A stretch of DNA of 64,000 bases from contig NZ_AP021879.1 of the NCBI RefSeq assembly GCF_009689005.1, forward strand, positions 5,985,724 to 6,049,723. The letters run 5' to 3'. This DNA is from Desulfosarcina ovata subsp. ovata. GTDB lineage: Bacteria > Desulfobacterota > Desulfobacteria > Desulfobacterales > Desulfosarcinaceae. Positions 49,862 to 58,761 of this stretch are shown piece after piece (within the stretch, counting starts at the first letter, position 1; every line of letters begins with the position of its first letter). The translations under genes and the position numbers were made by a program. The notes under the pieces are model-generated. The model saw only the letters and a program-made list of their open reading frames with translations. It searched no databases and was not told the origin of the DNA.

Positions 49862-51220
49862 ATGCGCAGTTACCAGGACGCACTTGCATATTCGGCAAAG
49901 TGGCTGGAGATCATTCATCAGGATTCTGAATCCATTGACGAGTCCACGGCCAAATGGATTTCACAGGAAACCAAACACAATTTCGTCAATCATTTCAACG
50001 CCGGGTGGGTCAACTACCGCAAATCGATGACCGAAGCCGGGGATTACGGCGCGGTCGAATGGCGTGGTAAAGGGGCCCGTTTCTTTGATCCTTTCGGAAA
50101 CGAATACCTTGATTTCCTTGGCGGTTATGGCGCCCTCGACCTGGGTTGGTCCCATCCCGAGGTGGTCGAAGCGGTCCGCGCCCAGGCGCTCAAATCCGGT
50201 ATTCCGAGTCAGGAGCTCATGGACCCGCTCCGCGGGGTGCTGGCCAAACTGATGACCGACATCACACCAGGCGACATCGACCACGCCTTCTTCGTTGCCA
50301 GCGGTACCGAGGCGGTCGAAGGGGCGCTCAAAATCGCCCGCCTGCATACAGGCAAACACAGTTTTATTTCCACCGTGAAAGCATTTCACGGAAAAACGTC
50401 CGGTTCCCTGAGCGTTATGGGCAAGAAGGCGTTTCGCGCTCCCCTGCAGCCCTATGGAGCTCAGATTTTTTTCGTGCCCTTCGGGGACGCCGATGCCCTG
50501 GAGCGCCAGCTCGAGATCTGTGAGACGGTGGGCATTGACATCGCCGGTTTCGTGGCCGAACCGATTCAGGGCGAAGCCGGTGCCATCGTTCCGCCGGATG
50601 GGTACTGGCCGCGGGTCCGCGAAATCTGTGACAAATTCGGCATTCTGATGATCTGTGACGAGGTGCAGACCGGTCTTGGCCGAACCGGGGCCCTGTGGGG
50701 CGTGGATCACTGGAACGTGAAACCGGATATCATGATGGCCGCCAAATCCCTGGGTGGGGGGGTGATGCCCGTCGGCTGCTTCATGGGCAGCGGCGAGATA
50801 TGGAAGGCTTTCGAGGAACCCAATCCATTCATGCACACTACCACCACAGGCGGCAATCCCATGGCCTGCGCCGCGGCTATCGCAACCATCCAGGTCGTCC
50901 TGCGCGACAAGCTGCCCCAACGGGCCGCCGAACTGGGCGATTATTTCATCGGACAACTCAACCAACTGACCGAGGAGTTTCCGGGGATCTACGAAAAAAT
51001 CACCGGCAAGGGCCTTCTGATTGGCCAGCATTTCATCGACAACGAGGTCGGTTACAAGGTCGCGGCCGGGCTGTTCCGGCGCAAGGTGCTGGTTGCCGGA
51101 ACCCTGGTCAATGCCAAGGCGATCCGTTTCGAGCCGCCCCTGATCATCACCCAGGCGGAAATCGACGAGGTGCTCAACCGCCTGCGGGATACATTGAAAT
51201 CGGTTTCGGCCGGATTATAG
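49862..51220 (+). CDS. patA: Putrescine-type class III aminotransferase
   Basis: 452 residues from MRSYQDALAYSAKWLEIIHQ; ATG follows AAAAGGAGGCATA. The pattern VNYRKSMTEAGDYGAVEWRG, GGYGALDLGWSHPEVVEAV, SGIPSQELMDPLRGVLAKLM, ICDEVQTGLGRTGALWG, the PLP Lys in MMAAKSLGGGVMPVGCF, HTTTTGGNPMACAAAIATI and VLVAGTLVNAKAIRFEPPL follows E. coli putrescine aminotransferase YgjG/PatA closely along its length. It would give 4-aminobutyraldehyde (pyrroline) and glutamate from putrescine. Controlled probably by the TetR gene upstream. Other diamines are possible substrates. Confidence 0.82.
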   Translation: MRSYQDALAYSAKWLEIIHQDSESIDESTAKWISQETKHNFVNHFNAGWVNYRKSMTEAGDYGAVEWRGKGARFFDPFGNEYLDFLGGYGALDLGWSHPEVVEAVRAQALKSGIPSQELMDPLRGVLAKLMTDITPGDIDHAFFVASGTEAVEGALKIARLHTGKHSFISTVKAFHGKTSGSLSVMGKKAFRAPLQPYGAQIFFVPFGDADALERQLEICETVGIDIAGFVAEPIQGEAGAIVPPDGYWPRVREICDKFGILMICDEVQTGLGRTGALWGVDHWNVKPDIMMAAKSLGGGVMPVGCFMGSGEIWKAFEEPNPFMHTTTTGGNPMACAAAIATIQVVLRDKLPQRAAELGDYFIGQLNQLTEEFPGIYEKITGKGLLIGQHFIDNEVGYKVAAGLFRRKVLVAGTLVNAKAIRFEPPLIITQAEIDEVLNRLRDTLKSVSAGL

Positions 51221-51231
51221 GAGGCGGAGTG

Positions 51232-51306
51232 ATGGAAGGGGCCTATGAGGTTGGCAACTTGTCATGGATTGACAACGCTCCATTTGCACAACCCGATGGT
51301 GTGTGA
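51232..51306 (+). CDS. Possible 24-residue peptide after the aminotransferase gene
   Basis: ATG at 51232 with GGAGGCGGAGTG just upstream, 11 bp after the aminotransferase stop, reads MEGAYEVGNLSWIDNAPFAQ and PDGV before TGA. Good ribosome site and tight spacing speak for translation. I recognise no family; it may also be the stub of a lost gene. A GGGGTTGG/CCAACCCC stem at 51336-51353 follows and may terminate the transcript. Confidence 0.3.
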   Translation: MEGAYEVGNLSWIDNAPFAQPDGV

Positions 51307-51425
51307 TATTTTATGCCTCTCACTGATTTGGGGTTGGCCCCAACCCCGCTTTTCGGGCAACCGGCTTATGCCTTAAACAAGGCCGTTTTGAAGTGATTGC
51401 AACTCTAAACGGACAGGATATCTCC

Positions 51426-54400
51426 ATGACATCGCACACCCCACCTGACGATCGAGATCCTTTTTTATTTGATCATGAGGCCCTTCAACAAATCGCCGAT
51501 CGAGGCGCGATCAATCAGGGGCTGCTCTTTTTCAAGGAAAACCGCGTGATCAGCCTGGACCGGGACGAGACCTCCCTTTGGGCCCAGGTGGAAGATGAAG
51601 ACCGATCCGATTTTCCGCTGGATGTCGAGATCGAAATAGGCGCCGACGGCAACTCTCATTACCATTGCAATTGCGATGACGGCGCCGATTGCATTTGCTC
51701 CCACACGGTGGCCGCGTTATACGCCTATGCAGACCAGCGCGAGACCGCCGAAGGCATTCTCAGCGCAACGGATACCGCCATCAGCGACCGCATCAAAAGA
51801 GGCAAATCCGAGGTGACGGTCAAGGCCGAAAGCGGCGAACCCTGGTTCGGCGGTTGGACCGCCGCATCCATTGCCGGCAAGAATCCGTTTCCCCGCCAAT
51901 ACCGGGTAACCATCCGCAGCCTGCATAAACGGGCCAATTTCTGTTCCTGCCCGGATTTTGCCAACAATCAGCTGGGCACCTGCAAACATATCGAGGCCGC
52001 CCTGCATAAAATTCGAAAGCATCCGGAATATCATCAATTTAAAGACAAGCCGGCACCGATCCCTTACGTCTATCTGGCATGGGACCGGCCCCAGGCACCC
52101 ATGCTCAGCCTGCATCGCGGTCAGGCGATGGACGAGGACCTGAGCCGTTTACTGGATGACTACTTCACCCCATCCGGTGACTTTTCGGGACGCATGCCGG
52201 AGGATTTTTTACGCTTCACGGCGCTGGTGGAAGACCGCGACGATGTCCATATCGGCGAAGACGCTCTGAATTGGGCTCACCAGCTGACTGCCGAGGCGAG
52301 TCAGCAGCTTCGATCTGCGGAAATTCTTCGCCAGATTGAAAACAGCCGGGGGAAGCTGCCGGGGATCAACGCCAGGCTGTATCCGTATCAGATTCAGGGC
52401 ACCGGTTTCTTGGCCGGCACCGGTCGCGCCCTGCTCGCCGACGACATGGGGCTCGGCAAGACCCTGCAGGCGATTTCAGCGGCCGTCTGGTTGAAGGCCC
52501 ATGACAACATCCGTACCGTCATGATCGTCTGTCCGGCCTCCCTGAAACAGCAATGGGCCAGGGAAATCGCCAAATTCACGGACCTGCAAAGCCAAATCAT
52601 CCAGGGGCCGCCCCCCAAAAGAGGAGTGCAGTACCGTCGTGAGAAGACCTTTTTTATCATCAATTATGAGTTGATCCTTCGGGATCTGAGCATGATCAAC
52701 GAGATCCTGCGGCCCGACCTGATCATTTTGGATGAGGCCCAGCGCATTAAAAACTGGCGGACCAAAATTGCCACCGCCATTAAACTGATCCCCACCCGCT
52801 ATGCGTTTGTCCTCACCGGCACGCCCCTGGAAAACCGTCTGGAGGATCTGTATAGCCTGATGCAGGTGGTGGATCCGAAAATCCTTGGGCCGTTGTGGCG
52901 GTATATGGTGGATTTTCATGTGACCGACGAAAGGGGCAAGGTACTGGGTTACCGGAACCTGTCTGTCTTGCGCAAACGCCTGGCGCCGGTCATGCTGCGA
53001 CGGGACCGCGGCATCGTCAGCGATCAACTGCCCGAACGCATCGTTCAACGGCTCGATGTTCCCATGACGGCCAAGCAACGCGAAATTCATGACGATGCCA
53101 TGGCCAAGGCCGGCCAGTTGGCGACTATCGCCAAGAAAAGGCCATTGACCCCCACCGAGCAAAACCGGTTGATCGCCGCCCTGCAACAGGCTCGTATGGC
53201 GTGCAACGCCGCCGGCCTGGTGGACAAGGAGACCAAGGGCAGCCCCAAGCTGGATGAAATGGCCGATCTGCTCGATGAAATCTGCATTCAATCGGGACTC
53301 AAAGCCGTGGTTTTCTCAGGTTGGGAACTGATGACCCAGATGGTGGAAAGGCGGCTGCGCAAAATGGGACTGGGCTATGTGCGGCTGCACGGCGGGGTCC
53401 CCACGGCCAAACGCGGCGAGCTGATGGACCGTTTCCGCGATGACGACGGCGTGCAGGTGTTCATCTCCACGGATGCCGGCGGCGTGGGGCTGAATCTGCA
53501 ATCCGGATCCGCCTTGATCAACCTGGATGTGCCGTGGAATCCGGCAGTACTGGAACAGCGCAACGCCCGGATTCACCGGCTGGGGCAGAAAAGAAGCGTT
53601 CAGATCATCACCCTGGTGGCCGCCGCCTCCTATGAAGAGCAGGTCCTCTCCCTGGTGAACACCAAGCAGAACCTGTTTGACAACGTGGTCAAGGAAGATG
53701 CCACGGAAGATGTGGTGGGCGTATCCAAAAAGATGCTGGATACCCTGATCGAGGAATTGGCCCCACCCAAAGACGCCGGACCGGCGGAACCGTTGGAAGA
53801 AGTCGAGCCGGCCGAAGTCCAACCCTTCGACATGGATCAACGGGAGTCCAAGGCCCGGCCCCTGGATGAGGCCATGCGCGACTGCATCAAGGGGTTGCAA
53901 GAGGCGTTCGGTCTTCGAATCGAACGGATTTTTGGCTCCCAGGGCTCCCTGATTGCCGTGATCGACCGTATCGATGGTGAAGCGGAACAGGTGGCCATCG
54001 ACCTTTCAAAGAAGTTCCCGGTGGCCCTGATCGACCTGATGACACTCAGCAGCCTCAACCGGCTCGGTGCCGCATCGCCCCTGGCCCAGGTGCAAACCTA
54101 TTTCGATGCCAAACAGGACCAGCCAGCGGTCGGCGGTCCTTCCCGGCTGGCGACCATGGCCGAGGAGAAATTCAATGGCGCCAAACTGTTGATGGATCAG
54201 GGGCTGCATACTTCCGCACTGGAACTGCTGCTTTCCGCCCAACTGGCGACGGCGGCGGATCGGGCCGGGCTCGACATCCCGAAGACCGCGGCCGAGGCCG
54301 GCGTTTGGGTATACAGCGAGGCCATTCCAAAGGAAATCTTAACCCAGGAGGAGGCCGGACTGATCATGCAGGCCGTTGGTTTGGCCCAGGCACCGACCGT

Positions 54401-54458
54401 TCCCGAAGTGCTCATGGAGCAATTGGTGAAAGATACCGCTTCTTTCATCGCGCAGTAA
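51426..54458 (+). CDS. SNF2-family DNA helicase with SWIM-type zinc fingers
   Basis: 1,010 residues from MTSHTPPDDRDPFLFDHEAL (a GTG at 51393 is also in frame). The N-terminal region holds two Cys-His clusters: YHCNCDDGADCICSHTVAAL (about 75-95) and NFCSCPDFANNQLGTCKHIE (about 175-195), the second a classic SWIM finger CxCx(n)CxH. The SNF2 ATPase follows: YQIQGTGFLAGTGRALLADD and DMGLGKTLQAISA, ILDEAQRIKN (motif II DEAQ), LTGTPLENRLEDLYSLM; the second RecA lobe has STDAGGVGLNLQSG and QRNARIHRLGQKR. A helical C-terminal region of 250 residues follows. It remodels DNA-protein complexes; the cellular role is unknown. Confidence 0.93.
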   Translation: MTSHTPPDDRDPFLFDHEALQQIADRGAINQGLLFFKENRVISLDRDETSLWAQVEDEDRSDFPLDVEIEIGADGNSHYHCNCDDGADCICSHTVAALYAYADQRETAEGILSATDTAISDRIKRGKSEVTVKAESGEPWFGGWTAASIAGKNPFPRQYRVTIRSLHKRANFCSCPDFANNQLGTCKHIEAALHKIRKHPEYHQFKDKPAPIPYVYLAWDRPQAPMLSLHRGQAMDEDLSRLLDDYFTPSGDFSGRMPEDFLRFTALVEDRDDVHIGEDALNWAHQLTAEASQQLRSAEILRQIENSRGKLPGINARLYPYQIQGTGFLAGTGRALLADDMGLGKTLQAISAAVWLKAHDNIRTVMIVCPASLKQQWAREIAKFTDLQSQIIQGPPPKRGVQYRREKTFFIINYELILRDLSMINEILRPDLIILDEAQRIKNWRTKIATAIKLIPTRYAFVLTGTPLENRLEDLYSLMQVVDPKILGPLWRYMVDFHVTDERGKVLGYRNLSVLRKRLAPVMLRRDRGIVSDQLPERIVQRLDVPMTAKQREIHDDAMAKAGQLATIAKKRPLTPTEQNRLIAALQQARMACNAAGLVDKETKGSPKLDEMADLLDEICIQSGLKAVVFSGWELMTQMVERRLRKMGLGYVRLHGGVPTAKRGELMDRFRDDDGVQVFISTDAGGVGLNLQSGSALINLDVPWNPAVLEQRNARIHRLGQKRSVQIITLVAAASYEEQVLSLVNTKQNLFDNVVKEDATEDVVGVSKKMLDTLIEELAPPKDAGPAEPLEEVEPAEVQPFDMDQRESKARPLDEAMRDCIKGLQEAFGLRIERIFGSQGSLIAVIDRIDGEAEQVAIDLSKKFPVALIDLMTLSSLNRLGAASPLAQVQTYFDAKQDQPAVGGPSRLATMAEEKFNGAKLLMDQGLHTSALELLLSAQLATAADRAGLDIPKTAAEAGVWVYSEAIPKEILTQEEAGLIMQAVGLAQAPTVPEVLMEQLVKDTASFIAQ

Positions 54459-54651
54459 CGGATCATGCGGCCGGCATCTCTTTCTCCAGAATGGCTTCGA
54501 TCTGACTGATCTCGTCCGGATGCAGAGGCGTATCCCGCTTTTGTGACCATTTGCAACCAGCATCGTGCTTGTCTCTTCGGCGAAATAGTCGACCAGGAAA
54601 TGCGTCTGAATCCTTCACAAAGGACGAGGCCGGGCGGATGTCGCCGATAAG

Positions 54652-55728
54652 TCATTCCGCGCGGGTGAATTCGCGCAGCACGGTTGTGGCATAGGCGCCG
54701 GATGGCAGCGTAAAGCAGAACTGCACGCCTTCATCCAGCGCGCGGATTTCCAGGTCCGGCAGGGCCAGGATAGCCTCCCGGCGGGACCCGGGTGCCCGAA
54801 AAGGCCTGAAATCATCCGGGCCGAGACCGAACCGGTCAAGCAGCGCCGTTTCCCGCTCGCCAGCCGTTGCCTGGGCTGCCTTCATTTTGAACCCGAAAAT
54901 GGGGCCGGTGTAGCCGATCTCGCCATTTGCAAACCGCTCGCCATCGACCGCTATATCTTCCACGGTGAACATGCCGCCGGTATCGGTTTTTTTAACAATA
55001 TCGCCGGCCAGCAACTGCCGGTACACACCGGCTTCCATGCGCTGGCGGAGCCAGATGTTGAACAGTGCCGACTGGACCGCCGAAACCAGGAAGGCGTTCC
55101 GGCGCCCTTTTCGTCCCGGCGCGAAAAGGGCGAATCCGCGCGGAACATTCTGCATGCCGAAGCCGAATCGCTGGGGGCCATAGAAGTTGGGTACCCCGGT
55201 ATGCTTGATCCGCCGGGCAATGGCCAGCGCCCGGGGCAGGGCATCGGGCTGCGGCCGGCTGACGATGACGGTAAACCGGTTGGCGGCCACGTGGCCGGTC
55301 TTGATTTTGTTGCGGTGGCGCTGCATGGTCAGAATTTCAAAGGGCAACCCGGCCAGGGCTTTTTCGATATCCGGCAGCGGCGCAGTGAGCCCGCAGCGAA
55401 AAGAGAGGGTTTGAACGACCACAGCCGTTTTGTCCTTGCGGCCACCCCAGCCCACATCGGATGGCGCCAGGCCCAGCGCCTTTTGCATGGCCCGGGCCGC
55501 GTCGGCGGTGTTCCAGCCGCTGCGCCGGAAGGTGATATAGACATGCTCGCCCTCGCCGCAGGCGGTGTAGGGCAGGGCCTCCTCGACCACGAAGTGTTCC
55601 GGCGTGGCCTTGATGATGCCGCCGATGCCGGGCAGGCCGTCGGTGGCAAAGGGCAGGGATGCCAGCATGCTCATGGCGAGTTGCGCCCGGTCCGTTGACT
55701 GGGGAGTGGCTGTCTCCAATGTCAGCAA
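54652..55728 (-). CDS. truD: tRNA pseudouridine(13) synthase TruD
   Basis: 358 residues. Starts with TTG at 55728 (TTGCTGACATTGGAG) after AGAGAGGA, overlapping the stop of the upstream protease gene; an internal ATG (MSMLASLPFA) is also possible. Family blocks: PEHFVVEEALPYTACGEGEH, TFRRSGWNTADAARAMQKAL, the catalytic Asp in GWGGRKDKTAVVVQTLS, and VPNFYGPQRFGFG, EIGYTGPIFG. It converts U13 of certain tRNAs to pseudouridine. The C-terminal part is compact compared with E. coli. Between the helicase gene end and truD, about 190 bp hold no intact gene. Confidence 0.93.
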   Translation of the reverse strand: MLTLETATPQSTDRAQLAMSMLASLPFATDGLPGIGGIIKATPEHFVVEEALPYTACGEGEHVYITFRRSGWNTADAARAMQKALGLAPSDVGWGGRKDKTAVVVQTLSFRCGLTAPLPDIEKALAGLPFEILTMQRHRNKIKTGHVAANRFTVIVSRPQPDALPRALAIARRIKHTGVPNFYGPQRFGFGMQNVPRGFALFAPGRKGRRNAFLVSAVQSALFNIWLRQRMEAGVYRQLLAGDIVKKTDTGGMFTVEDIAVDGERFANGEIGYTGPIFGFKMKAAQATAGERETALLDRFGLGPDDFRPFRAPGSRREAILALPDLEIRALDEGVQFCFTLPSGAYATTVLREFTRAE

Positions 55729-56477
55729 TCCTCTCTGTATTGTTGTCGCATCCGCCGATACTGCCTGGCCAGCAACACCCCGCCCCAGACCACCGCTGTG
55801 ATCATCAACATGGCCCCGACCCCGTGGGAGAGCCTGGCAATGGCATGATCCAGGCGGATCAGGCCAGTTTCCCGGAGGATGAACTCCCAGTCGTGAAAGC
55901 CGTAGGGGCTGTGCTTGCCCACGTTTCCTCCCAGAAGCGGCAGACTGAGGGAGCGGGCATCGTTGATGTACGGTGCCAGGTCAATGAAGTTCTGGCCCAT
56001 CCACCACAGGGCGAATGCACCGGCGAACGGGTCGCGGGTCTTGATCAGGAAAACCACCAGGCAGATGGCCGGCATGAGTACTTGCATCAGGCTGCCCCCG
56101 GCAGAGGTTATCAAGCGGCCGAAGGGGCGGAAGAAGATGTGTCCGGCTTCGTGGAAAGGCAGGTTCACCAGGTGCCAGAAACTGTTCATGGCAGCGTCCG
56201 AATCGATGGACGCAAAAACGAACTTCATTCCCCACAGAACCATCACCGCCAAAAGCAGGGCGCGCAGCCCCCAGGAGACGGGGTTGACCTCGGCGGGCAG
56301 ATGGAAAAGCAAGGCGCCGACCAGGCCAGGTTGCGGTTCTTCGTCATCGTCACTTGCGGATTTCGCCATGGGCGGCGGCTGGGCCTGCCGTTTTTGCCAT
56401 TTGGCGAAAACGATGCCGCAACTCAGGCATTCGCTGTTGTCGTCCGCCTGTTCGTAATTACATTTGGGGCAATGCAT
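55722..56477 (-). CDS. Membrane metalloprotease-like protein with N-terminal zinc ribbon (M50-like)
   Basis: 251 residues from MHCPKCNYEQADDNSECLSC, where two CxxC pairs make a zinc ribbon. After a short acidic linker come five to six hydrophobic segments; the HExxH motif of zinc proteases is in LVNLPFHEAGHIFFRPFGR, and LWWMGQNFIDLAPYINDARS lies where site-2 proteases have their third ligand region, including Asp. A similar layout is known for uncharacterised M50-like proteins of proteobacteria. It may cut a membrane protein; target unknown. Stop codon and the truD TTG start overlap (ATTGCTGA), so both are co-translated. Confidence 0.75.
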   Translation of the reverse strand: MHCPKCNYEQADDNSECLSCGIVFAKWQKRQAQPPPMAKSASDDDEEPQPGLVGALLFHLPAEVNPVSWGLRALLLAVMVLWGMKFVFASIDSDAAMNSFWHLVNLPFHEAGHIFFRPFGRLITSAGGSLMQVLMPAICLVVFLIKTRDPFAGAFALWWMGQNFIDLAPYINDARSLSLPLLGGNVGKHSPYGFHDWEFILRETGLIRLDHAIARLSHGVGAMLMITAVVWGGVLLARQYRRMRQQYREDC

Positions 56478-56657
56478 CTTCCGGACTTTCTGCTGACTGC
56501 AGTGGGTTGTTGCGCCATGCACCTTTATCCAGCAGGATATCCGGGTTTGCGGCCCCGGTCAACCAGCCGCTTGAACAATGCTTCGCCCCGGCCAGAAACA
56601 GGCGATCCCCGCCATCCGCTTAACATGGCGTGGCGTCAGTTTTCAGCCGAACCGTTT

Positions 56658-58010
56658 TCATAACAGGCTGATGGCCAGTTCCGAAAGCTCGCTGCGTTCG
56701 CCTTTTTCCAGGTTGATGTGGGTGTAGAGGCGCTGGCCCTTCATCTTCTCAATGAGATAACTGAGGCCGTTGCTCTGGCCGTCCAGGTAGGGGTGGTCGA
56801 TTTGGTAGATATCCCCGGTGAAGACGATCTTGGTTCCCTCGCCGGCCCGGGTGATAATGGTTTTGACCTCGTGGGGGGTGAGGTTCTGAGCCTCGTCCAC
56901 GATGAAGAAGACCTTCACGATGCTGCGGCCACGGATATAGGAGAGGGGGGTGATGATGATTTTCTCCTCCTCGAGCAGATCCTTGACCCGGCGGCCGTTA
57001 CCGTTCAGGTTGCCGGATTTGCCGTTCTGGTTGCTCTCGATGACCGCCAGGTTGTCGTAAAGGGGCTGCATGTACGGGTCCAGCTTGGACTGGATGTCGC
57101 CGGGCAGAAAACCGATATCTTTGTTGCTAAGCGGTACGGATGGCCGTGAGATGAAGATCTGGCGGTAATGGCGCCGTTTTTCAAGGGCGGCGGCCAGGGC
57201 CAGGAGGGTTTTGCCGGTGCCGGCTTTCCCGGTGATGGTCACCAGGGGAAGTTCGTGGTTGGTCAGGGCGTCCACGGCAAAGCACTGTTCGGCGTTGCGC
57301 GGGCGGATGCCGTAGCAGATCTGGGTGTCGATCCGGCGGATGGCGCCGGTTTGCGGCAAATAGACCCCCAAGGCCGATTTGCTGCCGTTTTTCATGATCA
57401 AATATTCGTTGGCCAAGAGCGGGTTGGCCAGCTCCAGGGCGGCGGCATCCATCTCAAAGGGCTTGGCCCAGAGTTGATCGATGACCGACGACGGGATATC
57501 CGCCACCACGCGTGTGCCCTTGTAGATGTCCGCCGGCGCCTGGACTCGATCGGTGTTGTAATCCTGGGCCATCAGTCCGATGGATTTGGCCTTCATCCGC
57601 AGGTTGACATCCTTGGTCACCAGGATGACGCGTTCAAAGGAGTTCTCACAGGCGATGTGGTAGGCGGCATTGAGAATATGATGATCCGGTTTATCCGGTG
57701 CGAAATTGGCCTTGAGCGTATCATGGAAGTCCCGATCCAGGTAAACCGTGATTTTGCCTTTGCCGGGGCCGATGGGAACACCGCCGTTGAAAATACGGTC
57801 GCCGGTGAGCCGATCCAGGGCCCGGGCAAACTCCCTGGCATTGCAGTTCAGGATTTCCTTGCCTTTTTTGAAACGGTCCAGCTCTTCGATAACCGCGATG
57901 GGAACCACCACGTCATGTTCGTCAAACTGATTGATACAGCTGCTGTCGTGCAGGATGATGTTGGTGTCCAGTACAAAAATTTTTCGTTTTTCCGTCGAAA
58001 ACGAAATCAT
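56658..58010 (-). CDS. PhoH family ATPase with N-terminal PIN domain
   Basis: 450 residues. Residues 1-140 are a PIN-domain RNase fold (FVLDTNIILHDSSCINQFDE, with acidic residues at DTN and later LVTKDVNLRMKAKS). The PhoH ATPase has Walker A GKAGTGKTLLALAAAL, FISRPSVPLSNKDIGFLPGD and Walker B VFFIVDEAQNLTPHEVKTI, then GTKIVFTGDIYQIDHPYLD. PhoH2-type PIN-PhoH proteins are RNA helicase/RNases. Divergent from nothing close; the upstream 495 bp hold repeats and the promoter of the next gene on the plus strand. The ATG follows GGAGGTGCG. Confidence 0.92.
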   Translation of the reverse strand: MISFSTEKRKIFVLDTNIILHDSSCINQFDEHDVVVPIAVIEELDRFKKGKEILNCNAREFARALDRLTGDRIFNGGVPIGPGKGKITVYLDRDFHDTLKANFAPDKPDHHILNAAYHIACENSFERVILVTKDVNLRMKAKSIGLMAQDYNTDRVQAPADIYKGTRVVADIPSSVIDQLWAKPFEMDAAALELANPLLANEYLIMKNGSKSALGVYLPQTGAIRRIDTQICYGIRPRNAEQCFAVDALTNHELPLVTITGKAGTGKTLLALAAALEKRRHYRQIFISRPSVPLSNKDIGFLPGDIQSKLDPYMQPLYDNLAVIESNQNGKSGNLNGNGRRVKDLLEEEKIIITPLSYIRGRSIVKVFFIVDEAQNLTPHEVKTIITRAGEGTKIVFTGDIYQIDHPYLDGQSNGLSYLIEKMKGQRLYTHINLEKGERSELSELAISLL

Positions 58011-58505
58011 CGCACCTCCTGAAAGTCATGGGTTGTTTGCGCTGAACCGGTCCCGTGCCGACGGGCCGGTGACGTCTCGGTCGTCAATCGTGGGCACCGT
58101 TTGGAGACCGTTGTGTGGCGTTGCGGGGGAGGGGCCGCGAATGGCATTGGATTTTGGTATAATGCGATTGCTCGGGTCATTCGGGCGTGTTTGGGTTTGG
58201 TCTGTGAAGTTGGTGTTATGCCCAATATATAGCATCTACGCCTCGTTGAGGCAACAACATCTTAGGGTGGCTGGAACATTTGCAATGGTTCCGGCAGAGC
58301 GCCTGAGGTAAATCGTGACCGTCTCGTAAAAAATTGCATTTCCGGCGGATTCGTAAAATCTTGATGCCGTCCCGCTTTTGGGCTATATAGCCCAAAAACA
58401 TGATCTTGGATGCTACGGAAGCAGAGCATGCCGGTCAACGGTTAGCTTTTGATGAGGAGATCCAACGAAAACTGCATTTTTCATGACCGAAAAAAAGGAG
58501 GGATA
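58011..58505. other. 495-bp intergenic region with palindrome and shared 28-bp motif
   Basis: No gene. It holds a perfect 22-bp palindrome (58376-58397) centred on GGGCTATATAGCCC, which runs into a 28-bp motif (58388-58415) that recurs at 63503-63530 upstream of another gene. The rest is GC-rich next to phoH and AT-rich towards the zinc ribbon gene. Confidence 0.6.
58376..58415 (+). repeat. Palindrome and repeat motif before the FmdB-type gene
   Basis: TTTTGGGCTAT and its exact inverse form a 22-bp palindrome (58376-58397). From 58388 the text TAGCCCAAAAACAT, ATCTTG and ATGCTA matches the copy at 63503-63530 in 26 of 28 positions. Both lie 46-91 bp before a plus-strand start codon. A shared promoter or operator is likely. 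Confidence 0.6.
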
Positions 58506-58754
58506 ATGCCACTTTTTGATTTTTCGTGCGCCGATTGCGGCCATGTGGCTGAGGTTCTGGTTTTTTCGGAAGAGACCACCGTTGTCTGCCCGAAGTGCGG
58601 AAGCGGCAACCTTAAAAAATTGATTTCCGCGCATTCATCTCTGTCCGGAACGGTATCGGGTGCCATGCCCGGTCCCGGTGATACGACCTGCTGTGGTTCG
58701 TCGCCGGGGCATGCCGGTTGTGCGGGGCCGGGCAGTTGCTGCGGTAAAGCCTGA
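58506..58754 (+). CDS. FmdB-type zinc ribbon protein
   Basis: 82 residues from MPLFDFSCADCGHVAEVLVF; ATG follows AAAGGAGGGATA. CADCGH and CPKCGSGNL are the two CxxC pairs of the FmdB/regulatory zinc ribbon family (MPxYxYxCxxCGxxFE). The tail (PGPGDTTCCGSSPGHAGCAG, PGSCCGKA) adds six Cys in a Gly-rich context, an extra often seen in anaerobes and perhaps a second metal site. Function of the family is not established. It is convergent with the radical SAM gene, 7 bp away, and has the repeat motif described at 58376 upstream. Confidence 0.9.
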   Translation: MPLFDFSCADCGHVAEVLVFSEETTVVCPKCGSGNLKKLISAHSSLSGTVSGAMPGPGDTTCCGSSPGHAGCAGPGSCCGKA

Positions 58755-58761
58755 TGGTGAT

